Shown here piece after piece: positions 1-8,125 of a stretch of DNA of 64,000 nucleotides. The notes under the pieces were generated by a model. The model ran no database searches and was not told the origin of the DNA. It worked only from the letters and a program-made list of their open reading frames with translations. Source of the DNA: Glaciimonas sp. PCH181 (GTDB lineage: Bacteria > Pseudomonadota > Gammaproteobacteria > Burkholderiales > Burkholderiaceae_D). Position 1 is the stretch's first letter. The number at the start of each line of letters is the position of its first letter. The stretch lies in the NCBI RefSeq assembly GCF_003056055.1, contig NZ_PYFP01000001.1, forward strand, positions 310,001 to 374,000. Reading direction: 5' to 3'. The position numbers were made by a program, and so were the translations under genes.

Positions 1-1
1 C

Positions 2-703
2 ATAGTCCTGTTAAACACCCCTGATGTCCTGACGCAAACAACCGCCGACACCGGCTTCGCCCTAATCTTAGCCACAGCAAGACGCGTAGTAGAAATGGCC
101 GACTACGTCCGTGCCGGAAACTGGAAACATAGCATCGGCCCCGACTGTTTCGGCACCGACGTCCAGGGAAAAACCCTCGGCATCATCGGCATGGGCCGCA
201 TCGGCGGTGCAGTCGCCCGCCGCGCCGCACTCGGCTTCGGCATGCGCGTGCTATATACAAACCGCTCCCCTAATCCCGCCGCAGAACAAGCCTACAGCGC
301 CAGGTTCACCGCACTAGATGACCTGCTAAAAACCGCCGATTTCGTCTGCGTCACAGTCCCGCTAACACCAGAAACCCAAGGCATGATCGGCGCGCGCGAA
401 TTAGCACTAATGCCTGCCCACGCCATTTTGATCAACATTTCACGTGGCAGCATCATCGATGAACCCGCATTAATCGCCGCACTAGAAAAAGGCCAGCTAC
501 GCGGTGCCGGGCTAGACGTATTTGCCCAAGAACCCGTATCCGCAGACTCCCCATTACTACGTATGAAAAACGTCGTTGCGCTGCCGCACATCGGCTCAGC
601 CACACACGAAACCCGACACGGTATGGCCGTCTGCGCAGCGCAAAACCTTATCGACGCACTAGATGGAAAAAAGTCTACTAACGCAGTAAATCCCCAACGT
701 TAA
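2..703 (+). CDS. 2-hydroxyacid dehydrogenase (glyoxylate/2-ketogluconate reductase type), 5' truncated by window
   Basis: C-terminal two thirds of a D-isomer-specific 2-hydroxyacid dehydrogenase; the reading frame is already open at the left window edge, so the start lies outside. A Rossmann motif [10 protein letters not shown] marks the NAD(P)-binding domain. The family's catalytic Arg (ISRGSIIDE), Glu (LDVFAQEP) and His (LPHIGSAT) are all visible. Enzymes of this group reduce glyoxylate, hydroxypyruvate or 2-keto-gluconate in the cytoplasm, and the sequence does not decide between them. It ends 45 bp before the convergent stop codon of the next gene. An imperfect hairpin (727-754) lies in the gap but has no T-run. 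Family assignment is firm, substrate is not. Confidence 0.88.
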   Translation: MVLLNTPDVLTQTTADTGFALILATARRVVEMADYVRAGNWKHSIGPDCFGTDVQGKTLGIIGMGRIGGAVARRAALGFGMRVLYTNRSPNPAAEQAYSARFTALDDLLKTADFVCVTVPLTPETQGMIGARELALMPAHAILINISRGSIIDEPALIAALEKGQLRGAGLDVFAQEPVSADSPLLRMKNVVALPHIGSATHETRHGMAVCAAQNLIDALDGKKSTNAVNPQR

Positions 704-748
704 TAGACCAAGAGTTGACTGAAACTGCGTGAACAGGCAACCAACCTG

Positions 749-3700
749 TCACGCCACCTTCAACACAGCTTCCTCCGGTTGACTGCGCAATAGTTCCGCC
801 CGACGAAGAGCATATTTCTTAATCGCCTCCGCCTTCACCGGACCAAAACCACGAATATCCTGTGGCAATGCCGCCAGCAAAATCGCCTGCGAAAGATTGG
901 TCGCTGTAATAGTCGAACACAGCTCCTCTATCTCCGAAAAATACTCCGCAACCAGACGGCGCTCATGCTGACGCTCGATGTTATAGCCAAATACATCCAG
1001 TGGCGTTCCCCGCAAGCCCCGTAGCCGCGCCAGAACATTAAACGCAGACAAAATCCAAGGACCGAATTTCCGTTTCTGCGGCCGTCCTGTAGCGGGATCA
1101 ATTTTAGAAATCAATGGTGGCGATAACCAAAGAGAAATTTTCTTGGAATCTGAAAACTGACCCGCAAGAGAAGCCTTGAATTCAGCGCTGGCATACAGTC
1201 GTGCTACTTCGTACTCATCCTTATAAGCCATCAATTTATACGCACTGACCGCCACCGCATGGGTCAATTCTTCGCTAGTCGAGATAGCCTTTTCAGCCAA
1301 ACGCACACGCTCTACCAGCGCCCGATAACGCTCTGCATAACCAATATTTTGATACGCAATCAAATCCTGAAAACGACGTGCAATAAGTTGATCCAAAGTT
1401 TCAGCAATGTCAGCGACGGCATTGCCATCCAGCATCAACAAAGTCTCTGGACTAGCAGCAGCAATCCGCCCCCACGTAAAGGCACGCCGATTCAGCGCCA
1501 CGGCCGCACCGTTCAATTCAATCGTCCGATCGATCGCCTCAAACGATAACGGCACCAAGCCTTTTTGCCACGCATAACCTAACATCAACGTATGCGTCGT
1601 CACCGTATCGCCGAAGATTTTCTGGGCTAGCGCACCGACCTTCAACGAATGAAAGGCGCTATCCGCACAACGTTGACTCACCCGGTCTACCATCCGCTGC
1701 ACGGGCAGGGTTGCATCGCGCTCGGCAATCACGGCGGAGGTTGGTGTCTCATCCAGATTCAATATGGCCGCTGTGCAAGTCGGCGATAGTTTGATCAACG
1801 TATCGGCAGCCGACGCCACGACCAGATCCGCGCCCAACAACAAATCGACCGATCCCGGTCCGATCCGTACCGCGTAAATATCTTCAGGCGATGCCGCAAT
1901 CCGCACTTGACTAACAACCGCGCCATTTTTCTGCGCCAAACCAGTGAAATCGAGTACCGTCGACCCTTTGCCTTCCAGATGCGCGGCTCCGCCCAGTAAT
2001 GCGCCCATCGTCAACACGCCAGTGCCGCCGATACCGGTAACCAGCACGTTGAATGTGCCGGAAATGGCAGGAATAACCGGCATAGGCAGCGTTGCAGCGA
2101 CGCTTGTTTCCAATGCCAGAAGTGGCGCGGCATCGGGCTTTCTCAAGCGTGCACCTTCAACCTCGATAAAGCTCGGGCAGAATCCTTTCACGCAAGAAAA
2201 ATCCTTGTTGCACGCGCTTTGGTTAATCTTGCGTTTGCGGCCAAAAGTGGTTTCTAGCGGCTCGATGGCGATGCAGTTGGACTGCACCGAACAGTCACCG
2301 CAGCCTTCGCAGACGCGTTCGTTGATAAACAGGCGTTTATCTGGGTCTGGCATTTCTTTGCGTTTACGTTTGCGGCGTTTTTCGGCGGCGCAGGTTTGCT
2401 CATAGATAATGGCGGTGACGCCCGGCATCTCGCGCAAGGCGCGTTGCACAGTATCCAACGCGTCGCGATGGTGAACCACGGTGCCTGCGGCGAGATCCTG
2501 ATTACCATCCCAACGACGCGGATCTTCGGAGACAAGGGCGATATGGCTGACGCCTTCTGCGTGTAGTTGGCGCGTAATCCGCGCTGGGTCGATCAAGCCT
2601 TCTGCCGCCTGACCGCCGGTCATGGCGACCGCGTCGTTATATAAAATCTTGTAAGTTACATTGGTTTTGGCGGCAACTGCGGCGCGAATCGCCAGCAAGC
2701 CTGAGTGCTGATAAGTGCCATCGCCAAGATTCTGAAAAATATGATTAACCGCAGAGAACGGCGCGGCACCGATCCATTGCGCGCCTTCGCCACCCATTTG
2801 GCTAAACGTTTTAGTCTTCAATTCGGGTTGCGCCAATGCCATCACGTGGCAGCCGATACCGCCACCGGCAACCGAACCGTCAGGTGTTTTGGTGGAGGTA
2901 TTGTGTGGGCAGCCGGAACAGAAGTAGGGCGTGCGAATCGGGATGACCGCTGCGCGCACCGGCTTGTGGCGTGCTTCCAGCGCGATCAGACGTTCATGCA
3001 GCATTGGCGCGATATCTGGTGCAGCTTCGACCAGACGGGCGATCAGTTTACGGGCGACTAATAGCGGCGTGAATTCAGATACCTCGGCCAATAACGGCGC
3101 GCCATCTGGATCGGTTTTGCCGCTGACTTTTGGCCGTTGGTCAGATGCGCGGTGGTACAGCGCTTCTTTGATTTGGATTTCGACCGTGGCGCGTTTTTCT
3201 TCGACGACGAATATTTCTGCATGGCCGTCGGCAAAGGCCAGCATGCCAGTTGTTTCCAGCGGCCAGCTCATGGCGACTTTGTAGACCGACACGCCCATGG
3301 CTTCCAGATCAGTTTTACTTAAGCCTAAATCTTCCACCGCTTGCATCAAGTCTTGGTGTGCTTTACCGACGGTTACCACGCCGAGTTTGCGGTTTGGTGC
3401 GACGATGATAGTACGGTCTAGTTTGTTGGCGCGGGCCCATGCGCGGGCGGCGGGCAGACGTTCGTCTATTAAGCGGCGTTCAAGCTCAGCGCGTTGACCG
3501 GGCCAGGCAATGCTAGGGTCCCAGTTCAGGCCGTGGCTTGGGACGATGAAATCGGTTGGCATCACGTAGGAGGGTAATTGACCGATATCAAATGAGGCGG
3601 CGGTTTCGATAACTTCAGCAATCGTTTTCAGGCCGACCCACAGGCCGGAATAGCGTGACATCGCGAACCCGGCTAAACCGAGGTCGATGACTTCTTGTAC

Positions 3701-4231
3701 GCTGGCAGGTTGTAAAACGGGTATCGACGCCGATTGAAAAATGCCGTCGGTTTGATGCGGATACATAGATGATTGGGCGGCGTGGTCATCGCCGGAGACA
3801 GCTAGTACGCCGCCCAGTGACGAGGTGCCGAGCATGTTGGCGCTGCGGAATACGTCGCCGGTGCGGTCGACGCCGGGGCCTTTGCCGTACCAGACGCCGA
3901 ACACGCCATCGGCGGTGGTTGCGCCGTAAGCGCTGTGCATTTGCGCGCCCCAGAGTGCGGTGGCGGCAAGGTCTTCGTTCAGGCCGGGTTGAAAGACGAT
4001 GTCGTGGGCGGCGAGGTCTTTGGCGGCTTTCCAGAGTTGCTGGTCGTAGGCGCCGAGTGGTGAGCCGCGATATCCCGAGACCAGTCCGGCGGTGTTGTGT
4101 CCGGCTTGGCGGTCAAGTTGCCGTTGCAGCATTGGGAGCATGACGAGGGCTTGAATGCCGGTGAGAAAGGTGCGTCCTTCTACGTGGGTGTAGATGTTTT
4201 TGGCATTAAAGGTTTGGTTGATTTTGGGCAT
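749..4231 (-). CDS. indolepyruvate ferredoxin oxidoreductase family protein, fused (copy 1)
   Basis: A 1160-aa single-chain 2-oxoacid:ferredoxin oxidoreductase in which the subunits of archaeal IorA/IorB are fused. The N-terminal part carries the pyrimidine-binding TPP domain. The TPP/PP domain includes YCSGCPHNTSTK and GGIGCHVMA. A cysteine cluster CEGCGDCSVQSNC, followed by CVKGFC, fits Fe-S binding. The C-terminal part contains the gamma-type domain (GIGGTGVLTMGALLG). The family oxidatively decarboxylates arylpyruvates such as indolepyruvate to the acyl-CoA, feeding electrons to ferredoxin, in aromatic amino acid catabolism. It is divergent from an Lrp/AsnC gene 136 bp away, which probably controls it. 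A paralogue lies at 22578-26174. The Shine-Dalgarno sequence before this ATG is weak. Confidence 0.9.
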   Translation of the reverse strand: MPKINQTFNAKNIYTHVEGRTFLTGIQALVMLPMLQRQLDRQAGHNTAGLVSGYRGSPLGAYDQQLWKAAKDLAAHDIVFQPGLNEDLAATALWGAQMHSAYGATTADGVFGVWYGKGPGVDRTGDVFRSANMLGTSSLGGVLAVSGDDHAAQSSMYPHQTDGIFQSASIPVLQPASVQEVIDLGLAGFAMSRYSGLWVGLKTIAEVIETAASFDIGQLPSYVMPTDFIVPSHGLNWDPSIAWPGQRAELERRLIDERLPAARAWARANKLDRTIIVAPNRKLGVVTVGKAHQDLMQAVEDLGLSKTDLEAMGVSVYKVAMSWPLETTGMLAFADGHAEIFVVEEKRATVEIQIKEALYHRASDQRPKVSGKTDPDGAPLLAEVSEFTPLLVARKLIARLVEAAPDIAPMLHERLIALEARHKPVRAAVIPIRTPYFCSGCPHNTSTKTPDGSVAGGGIGCHVMALAQPELKTKTFSQMGGEGAQWIGAAPFSAVNHIFQNLGDGTYQHSGLLAIRAAVAAKTNVTYKILYNDAVAMTGGQAAEGLIDPARITRQLHAEGVSHIALVSEDPRRWDGNQDLAAGTVVHHRDALDTVQRALREMPGVTAIIYEQTCAAEKRRKRKRKEMPDPDKRLFINERVCEGCGDCSVQSNCIAIEPLETTFGRKRKINQSACNKDFSCVKGFCPSFIEVEGARLRKPDAAPLLALETSVAATLPMPVIPAISGTFNVLVTGIGGTGVLTMGALLGGAAHLEGKGSTVLDFTGLAQKNGAVVSQVRIAASPEDIYAVRIGPGSVDLLLGADLVVASAADTLIKLSPTCTAAILNLDETPTSAVIAERDATLPVQRMVDRVSQRCADSAFHSLKVGALAQKIFGDTVTTHTLMLGYAWQKGLVPLSFEAIDRTIELNGAAVALNRRAFTWGRIAAASPETLLMLDGNAVADIAETLDQLIARRFQDLIAYQNIGYAERYRALVERVRLAEKAISTSEELTHAVAVSAYKLMAYKDEYEVARLYASAEFKASLAGQFSDSKKISLWLSPPLISKIDPATGRPQKRKFGPWILSAFNVLARLRGLRGTPLDVFGYNIERQHERRLVAEYFSEIEELCSTITATNLSQAILLAALPQDIRGFGPVKAEAIKKYALRRAELLRSQPEEAVLKVA

Positions 4232-4304
4232 GTTTTGTTTCCAAATGCTGTCTCGGGAAGGTAAGAAATATTACGCTTTCGGGGTTAGTGTTTGGAACCG
4301 TAGT

Positions 4305-4335
4305 TAGCCATTGAATTGGCTATTTTTAGTATAAT
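4305..4335 (+). promoter_or_regulatory. divergent promoter region with dyad TAGCCA-N6-TGGCTA and -10 box
   Basis: The 136-bp gap between the oxidoreductase and the Lrp gene contains a perfect 6-bp inverted repeat, TAGCCA (4305-4310) and TGGCTA (4317-4322). A consensus TATAAT follows at 4330-4335, 33 bp before the lrp start. The dyad would lie over the -35 region of the lrp promoter and is a plausible autoregulatory Lrp-type site. No convincing -35 hexamer is visible, so this is inference from position and symmetry. Confidence 0.4.
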
Positions 4336-4367
4336 TGGCTTACTTTTTGTTTAATAGGTAGGTATAT

Positions 4368-4838
4368 ATGACTACGATTGATGATTTGGATAAAATCGAT
4401 CTTAAAATCTTGAAAGAGCTGGCTAAGGATGGCCGGATGGCGTGGAGTAAATTGGGGGAGCAGGTGGGGTTGTCGTTGACGCCGGTTTTGCGGCGGGTAC
4501 GGGTTTTGGAGGAGGCTGGTTTTATTCAGGGGTATGTTGCGCGACTGGATGAGGGGCGTTTGGCGGGGCGGATTAGTGTGTTGGTGTCGGTGACGTTGGC
4601 GTTGCAATCGGAGGAGGTGATTGCTAGTTTTGAGGAGAAAATTGCGTTGGCGCCCGAGGTGATGAGTTGTTTTTTGATGACGGGGGATACAGATTATAGT
4701 TTGCGGGTTGTTGTTCGGGATTTGGATGCCTATAACGAATTTTTGACGCGGACGCTGACACGGATTCCGGGGGTGGCGCATATTAAATCTAGTTTTGCAT
4801 TGAAGACGGTTTTATTTCGGTCATCACCGTTGATATAG
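4368..4838 (+). CDS. Lrp/AsnC family transcriptional regulator
   Basis: A 156-aa protein of normal family length. An N-terminal winged helix-turn-helix (IDLKILKELAKDGRM...LGEQVGLSLTPVLRRV) is followed by a C-terminal RAM/AsnC effector domain (GRISVLVSVTLAL through VAHIKSSFALKTV). Such proteins form octameric DNA-wrapping regulators that sense amino acids. The divergent arrangement with an indolepyruvate oxidoreductase suggests local control of aromatic or branched amino acid catabolism. The Shine-Dalgarno is weak (AGGT a few bases before ATG), but the start agrees with the usual family N-terminus. Confidence 0.9.
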   Translation: MTTIDDLDKIDLKILKELAKDGRMAWSKLGEQVGLSLTPVLRRVRVLEEAGFIQGYVARLDEGRLAGRISVLVSVTLALQSEEVIASFEEKIALAPEVMSCFLMTGDTDYSLRVVVRDLDAYNEFLTRTLTRIPGVAHIKSSFALKTVLFRSSPLI

Positions 4839-5038
4839 TTTTTGGTTATTTTGGTTATTTGATAATTTGTATTAGCTCAGCCTTGACCTGACACAAGCTG
4901 TCAGATGAGTTAGAGTTCTCATCCAGCATTACCGCGCGGCGCTCTGTGGTAAAGCTAGAACGAGTCGATGGTACTCGGTACAAACGGCTGCTTAACCCTC
5001 TACTTAAAAAAAACGATTAAAAATAGAAGGATTACGAC
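4839..5038. other. non-coding left edge of accessory island
   Basis: 200 bp after the lrp stop with no credible gene. It contains the palindrome at 4888-4904, annotated separately, and ends in an A-rich stretch and a Shine-Dalgarno (GAAGG at 5026-5030) serving the short frame at 5039. No tRNA or integrase remnant is visible. Confidence 0.5.
4888..4904. repeat. palindrome CTGACA-N5-TGTCAG, left copy
   Basis: A perfect inverted repeat CTGACA-CAAGC-TGTCAG. The same arms with a different 5-bp centre recur at 12299-12315, in both cases followed by AT and then a purine. The two copies bracket the stretch of genes that looks foreign. They may be recombination or transposon end sites, or a shared regulator-binding motif. 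The sequence alone does not decide. Confidence 0.5.
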
Positions 5039-5140
5039 ATGTCTAGATGCACAGCACCAGTACACGGCCATCGCACAGCGAGCGCGGCAGCGGCCTGCCC
5101 CGCATGTAGTAGCCGCGGCAGCTACCGGTCACATTCATAG
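5039..5140 (+). pseudogene. 33-codon remnant of a cysteine-pair (CPAC) leader protein
   Basis: A short frame with a proper ribosome site (GAAGG, 8 nt before ATG) encoding a peptide that starts MSRCTAPVHGHRTA and contains ACPAC. From memory, a leader of the form MxRCxAPVRGHRxA..ACPAC precedes bacterial TIR-domain and other defence-type proteins. Here it stops after 33 codons. The downstream frame of the 262-codon gene opens only after its own stop at 5143-5145, so one frameshift cannot simply join the two. It is most likely the broken head of a lost gene. It could also be a genuine small protein. Confidence 0.4.
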
Positions 5141-5223
5141 GCTAGGGACCGATTTCGACCCGAAGCGGTCTGTCCGTTTTCTCCACATCGGACGCTCGAC
5201 GCGACCATTTATCCGACAATCAT

Positions 5224-6012
5224 GTGGATGCGATAGAATTTCTCGGACTGTGGGCCGCTAAGAAATCATATCCAGCCAATATCGAGAAAGACCAAATGAA
5301 ATCCACGCCAAACGTACTTCCCTGGAAAAATACCCCGTATGAGATGGATTGCAATCTTGCGATGGGTCATCTTCTTATGAACCTCCAGCCGCGATTGCAG
5401 GTCAATGGCCGTGTCCATGCTGAAACCTATATTGCGGCGGTCGGTGCAATTGCGGGCTACGCTGCGCAGCGCACGCTGTTCGCCGAAACGCCGCCGGTTG
5501 TCGGGCGCAACATTCATCGCATAGACACGAAGTCTGGCGAACAGTACTGGTTTGGCGATGCACTGAACAATATGCTCATGCCCAAAACGGAAGCCGATGG
5601 GAGTCGCTGCCTATGGTCGTTGGCGGCTGGCGGCGCACTAGGTGCTGGCCTGCAGCCTCAACAAATACCCAATCTCGATGCAATGTTTAAACACGTCGTG
5701 TCGACGATTGGCGGAATAAATGAAGGTCGATCTTCAGTTCCTGCTCAGCATCAAGCTCACCTTGCGGCACGAGATCTGCTGAAGCTAGTGTGGCCTTTAG
5801 CGCTCACCTGTCTTTCAGGAAAAATTCCTGGTGCCAAGCGCGAATTTGGAGCCGCACCTGTCGCATGGTGGTCTGCCATCGCAGCACAAGCCTCGAATCG
5901 CCCTATCCAAGACGTGAAACAAGTGTTGGCCCCCGATATCGCTCTGACGTTGCTTATGGAGTCCGCAATTTATTGCAGCAAACTTGAACAATCGAGTATC
6001 GAATCAACGTAG
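5224..6012 (+). CDS. conserved-looking hypothetical protein of accessory island
   Basis: A 262-codon frame from a GTG at 5224. An ATG at 5296 (residue 25) is the alternative start, and neither has a strong Shine-Dalgarno. I do not recognise the family. The protein is soluble with no signal peptide. A central stretch, VNGRVHAETYIAAVGAIAGY followed by AAQRTLFAE, has the look of a conserved core, followed by a Trp-rich segment (QYWFGDAL) and an Ala-rich helix region. The frame remains open upstream to 5146, so the true N-terminus is uncertain. It lies between the CPAC leader remnant and an IS1182 element, which suggests it is mobile cargo. No function is proposed. Confidence 0.55.
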   Translation: MDAIEFLGLWAAKKSYPANIEKDQMKSTPNVLPWKNTPYEMDCNLAMGHLLMNLQPRLQVNGRVHAETYIAAVGAIAGYAAQRTLFAETPPVVGRNIHRIDTKSGEQYWFGDALNNMLMPKTEADGSRCLWSLAAGGALGAGLQPQQIPNLDAMFKHVVSTIGGINEGRSSVPAQHQAHLAARDLLKLVWPLALTCLSGKIPGAKREFGAAPVAWWSAIAAQASNRPIQDVKQVLAPDIALTLLMESAIYCSKLEQSSIEST

Positions 6013-6130
6013 GACCGCTTGGGGCCTGGGTAGCAATGCCTGGGGCATATTGAAACTGTTGAGCACTTTTGGGCGTCGAACCGGCGGCTATTGTTTGCGA
6101 TATCTATGTAGGTCCGTTGACTGTCGGCTT

Positions 6131-6154
6131 CTGGCCCAGAGTGTGTAAAAACAC
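6131..6154 (+). repeat. IS1182-family left terminal inverted repeat
   Basis: CTGGCCCAGAGTGTGTAAAA and the next four bases, the mirror of 7863-7886 with one mismatch. It sits downstream of the transposase stop. Confidence 0.8.
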
Positions 6155-6326
6155 AAAAATTCGTTGGCACTATCAATAACGTGTTCGACGACCGCCAACA
6201 AAGTCACCAGGGCGGTTTATTCTGACGAGCTTTTCCGACTGCGGCACAAAATATTTTCTGAATGGCGGTCTCAAAACCGCTGCAATGCGGTCCAAATCGC
6301 GTTCATTTTCACAGAAAAAGAGTACT

Positions 6327-7757
6327 TCAGGCCCGCATCTCTCGCATTAATCGACCGATACCCAAGATCCGCATCACACGTTTCAAATTGTAGGCGAGTA
6401 CATGCAGACTCATCTCGGTTTTGACCCGTTTCAAAGTCTTCGTCAAGAAGTGCGCCGATCCCATCCACAACTTGATCGTCCCGAACGGGTGTTCAACGGT
6501 TTGGCGTCGAATTCGCATCGCATCCGGAAAGTGATCCAGGCGCGATTGCATGGCTTCGAGTACGGCCTCGTCCTCCCAACGCGTAACGCGTCGCTCTTTG
6601 CCTGGCGTGCATTTGTCCTTGATGGCGCAATTTTTGCAGTCTGAATACCAGTAACGATGGAAGGTCAATCCACGCACGGTGGTGGTCGTGTGCCTAATCA
6701 GGCGTTGACCCGCTGGACAGCGATACTCATCGTTCTGCGCGTCGTAAATGAAATCGTCCTTGCCGAATCGCCCGTTTGCAGTGCCGCCGGAGGTGTTGGA
6801 CTTGGCAACAATGACGGTGATGCCGGCTTTGTCGCACGCCAGAATTTCTTCGCTTTTGAAATAGCCCCGGTCTGCAATGGCAGTCAGCTTCTCGGTCCCA
6901 ATGGCAGTGCGTGCTTGTTCGGCCATGGAGGACAGCTGCTCCCGATCTGATCCTACGTTGGTGACCTCATGCTCGACAATGATGTGGTGTTTCGCATCGA
7001 CTGCCGTCTGGACGTTGTAGCCGACCATCCCGGTTCCGCGCGTCTTCATGGAACGGGAGTCGGGGTCGGTCAGGGAAATCTGTCCATCTGGCGCATCCTT
7101 GAGCTGGACCTCGATTTCCTTGAGTGCCTGCATTTGTTTCTTGAGGGCGGCAATCTTGTCTTGCAAGCGTACCGTTCTCAATTGGGCTACTTCGGGTTCT
7201 TGACGATCGGCGGTGTCGAGGGCCGTGAGATATTGATTGATGCTGTTTTCAATCTCTTTCATCCGCCGTTGCATTTTCTCTTTGGTAAAGTTCCGGTCGC
7301 GGTTGTTGACTGCCTTGAACTTACTACCGTCAATGGTGACGAGCGCCTCGGAGAACAGGTCAAGCTTCTTGCATAGCATCACAAACTCGCGAGACGCATT
7401 GCGAATCGCCTTGCCATTGTCTTTACAAAAGTCGGCAATGGTCTTGAAGTCGGGTGCCAATCGACCGGTCAGCCACATCAGTTCAACGTTGCGTTGCGCT
7501 TCCCGCTCAAGACGCCGACTGGATTGGATCCGGTTGAGATAGCCGTAGATGTAAATCTTCAAGAGCATTGCGGGATGATACGAAGGTCGACCAGTTTCCG
7601 CTGGAACGACGCCACCAAATCCAAGCTTGCCCAGGTCCAGTTCGTCAACGAACACATCGACAACGCGCACTGGATTGTGTTCGCTGATGTAGTCATCCAA
7701 ATGCTCGGGGAGCAACGTGCCTTGCGTGCGATGCTCTCCTTGGATAAAGCGCTTCAT
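6327..7757 (-). CDS. IS1182 family transposase
   Basis: A 476-aa DDE transposase. The N-terminus shows the DUF772-type region (GRPSYHPAMLLKIYIYGYLN...RRLEREAQRNVELMWLTG). The DDE domain carries VTIDGSKFKAVNN, GYNVQTAVDAKHHI, ADRGYFKSEEI and the C-terminal RRQTVEHPFGTIKLWMG with the catalytic Glu. A coiled, charged insertion separates the first Asp from the second. A CxxC-rich knuckle (YSDCKNCAIKDKC) precedes the last motif, as is usual for this family. The start has an upstream GGGG-type ribosome site. Length is typical, with no frameshift or stop. Confidence 0.93.
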   Translation of the reverse strand: MKRFIQGEHRTQGTLLPEHLDDYISEHNPVRVVDVFVDELDLGKLGFGGVVPAETGRPSYHPAMLLKIYIYGYLNRIQSSRRLEREAQRNVELMWLTGRLAPDFKTIADFCKDNGKAIRNASREFVMLCKKLDLFSEALVTIDGSKFKAVNNRDRNFTKEKMQRRMKEIENSINQYLTALDTADRQEPEVAQLRTVRLQDKIAALKKQMQALKEIEVQLKDAPDGQISLTDPDSRSMKTRGTGMVGYNVQTAVDAKHHIIVEHEVTNVGSDREQLSSMAEQARTAIGTEKLTAIADRGYFKSEEILACDKAGITVIVAKSNTSGGTANGRFGKDDFIYDAQNDEYRCPAGQRLIRHTTTTVRGLTFHRYWYSDCKNCAIKDKCTPGKERRVTRWEDEAVLEAMQSRLDHFPDAMRIRRQTVEHPFGTIKLWMGSAHFLTKTLKRVKTEMSLHVLAYNLKRVMRILGIGRLMREMRA

Positions 7758-7862
7758 CTAGCTACCCCGCCGTTTGATGAGATAGCTAAATAACGTTTCG
7801 GGAATAACTTAGTTTACACAGATGGCCGAAAAATGGTGAAAATATAATGCCCAAGGAACGTC

Positions 7863-7886
7863 GTGTTTTCACACACTCTGGGCCAG
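7863..7886 (-). repeat. IS1182-family right terminal inverted repeat
   Basis: Mirror image of 6131-6154 with a single A/G difference. It lies upstream of the transposase start. Confidence 0.8.
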
Positions 7887-7899
7887 TAGCAGACGATCA

Positions 7900-8125
7900 G
7901 GGGGAGGCTGGAACGACCGCTTTCAGGCTGATGGCTGCCGGTGGATGCTCGGCTGTTCAACGACAGTTTGAATAGGGGCCTGTCGTTCAATGGACCGTGC
8001 CGACGCGCTGAAAGTCAATCGTTGGTCACTCCGATGGTCCTCGCATTTGACCTTTTGAAGCGAAGAGGGAAATCAGCGCGAAAAGGGCCTCGCAAACGAG
8101 GCTTGCGAACTTAAAAGGGGAAGCC
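7900..8125. other. non-coding gap between IS and nuclease cassette
   Basis: 226 bp with no supported gene. The composition looks like decayed coding DNA. It ends with a good ribosome site (AAAAGGGGAAGCC before ATG at 8126). The promoter of the cassette should be here, but no strong -35/-10 pair stands out. Confidence 0.4.

Larger units (their letters stand above)
6131..7886. mobile_element. IS1182-family insertion sequence
   Basis: One transposase gene on the minus strand bounded by 24-bp terminal inverted repeats, 6131-6154 and 7863-7886, matching at 23 of 24 positions (core GGCCCAGAGTGTGT). Imperfect symmetry continues about 13-15 bp further outward on both sides (to about 6118 and 7899, 12 of 15 matching), so the real ends may lie a little outside. 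No clean target duplication is visible. The transposase is full length, so the element may still be active. Confidence 0.85.

Noticed and set aside
727..754. Hairpin between the first two convergent genes as a terminator
   Set aside because: The stem is imperfect, overlaps the 3' end of the minus-strand gene and has no T-run.
3769..4143. Plus-strand Arg-rich frame of 124 codons
   Set aside because: It lies wholly inside the oxidoreductase gene on the other strand and its Arg/Gly bias is the usual shadow of GC-biased codons.
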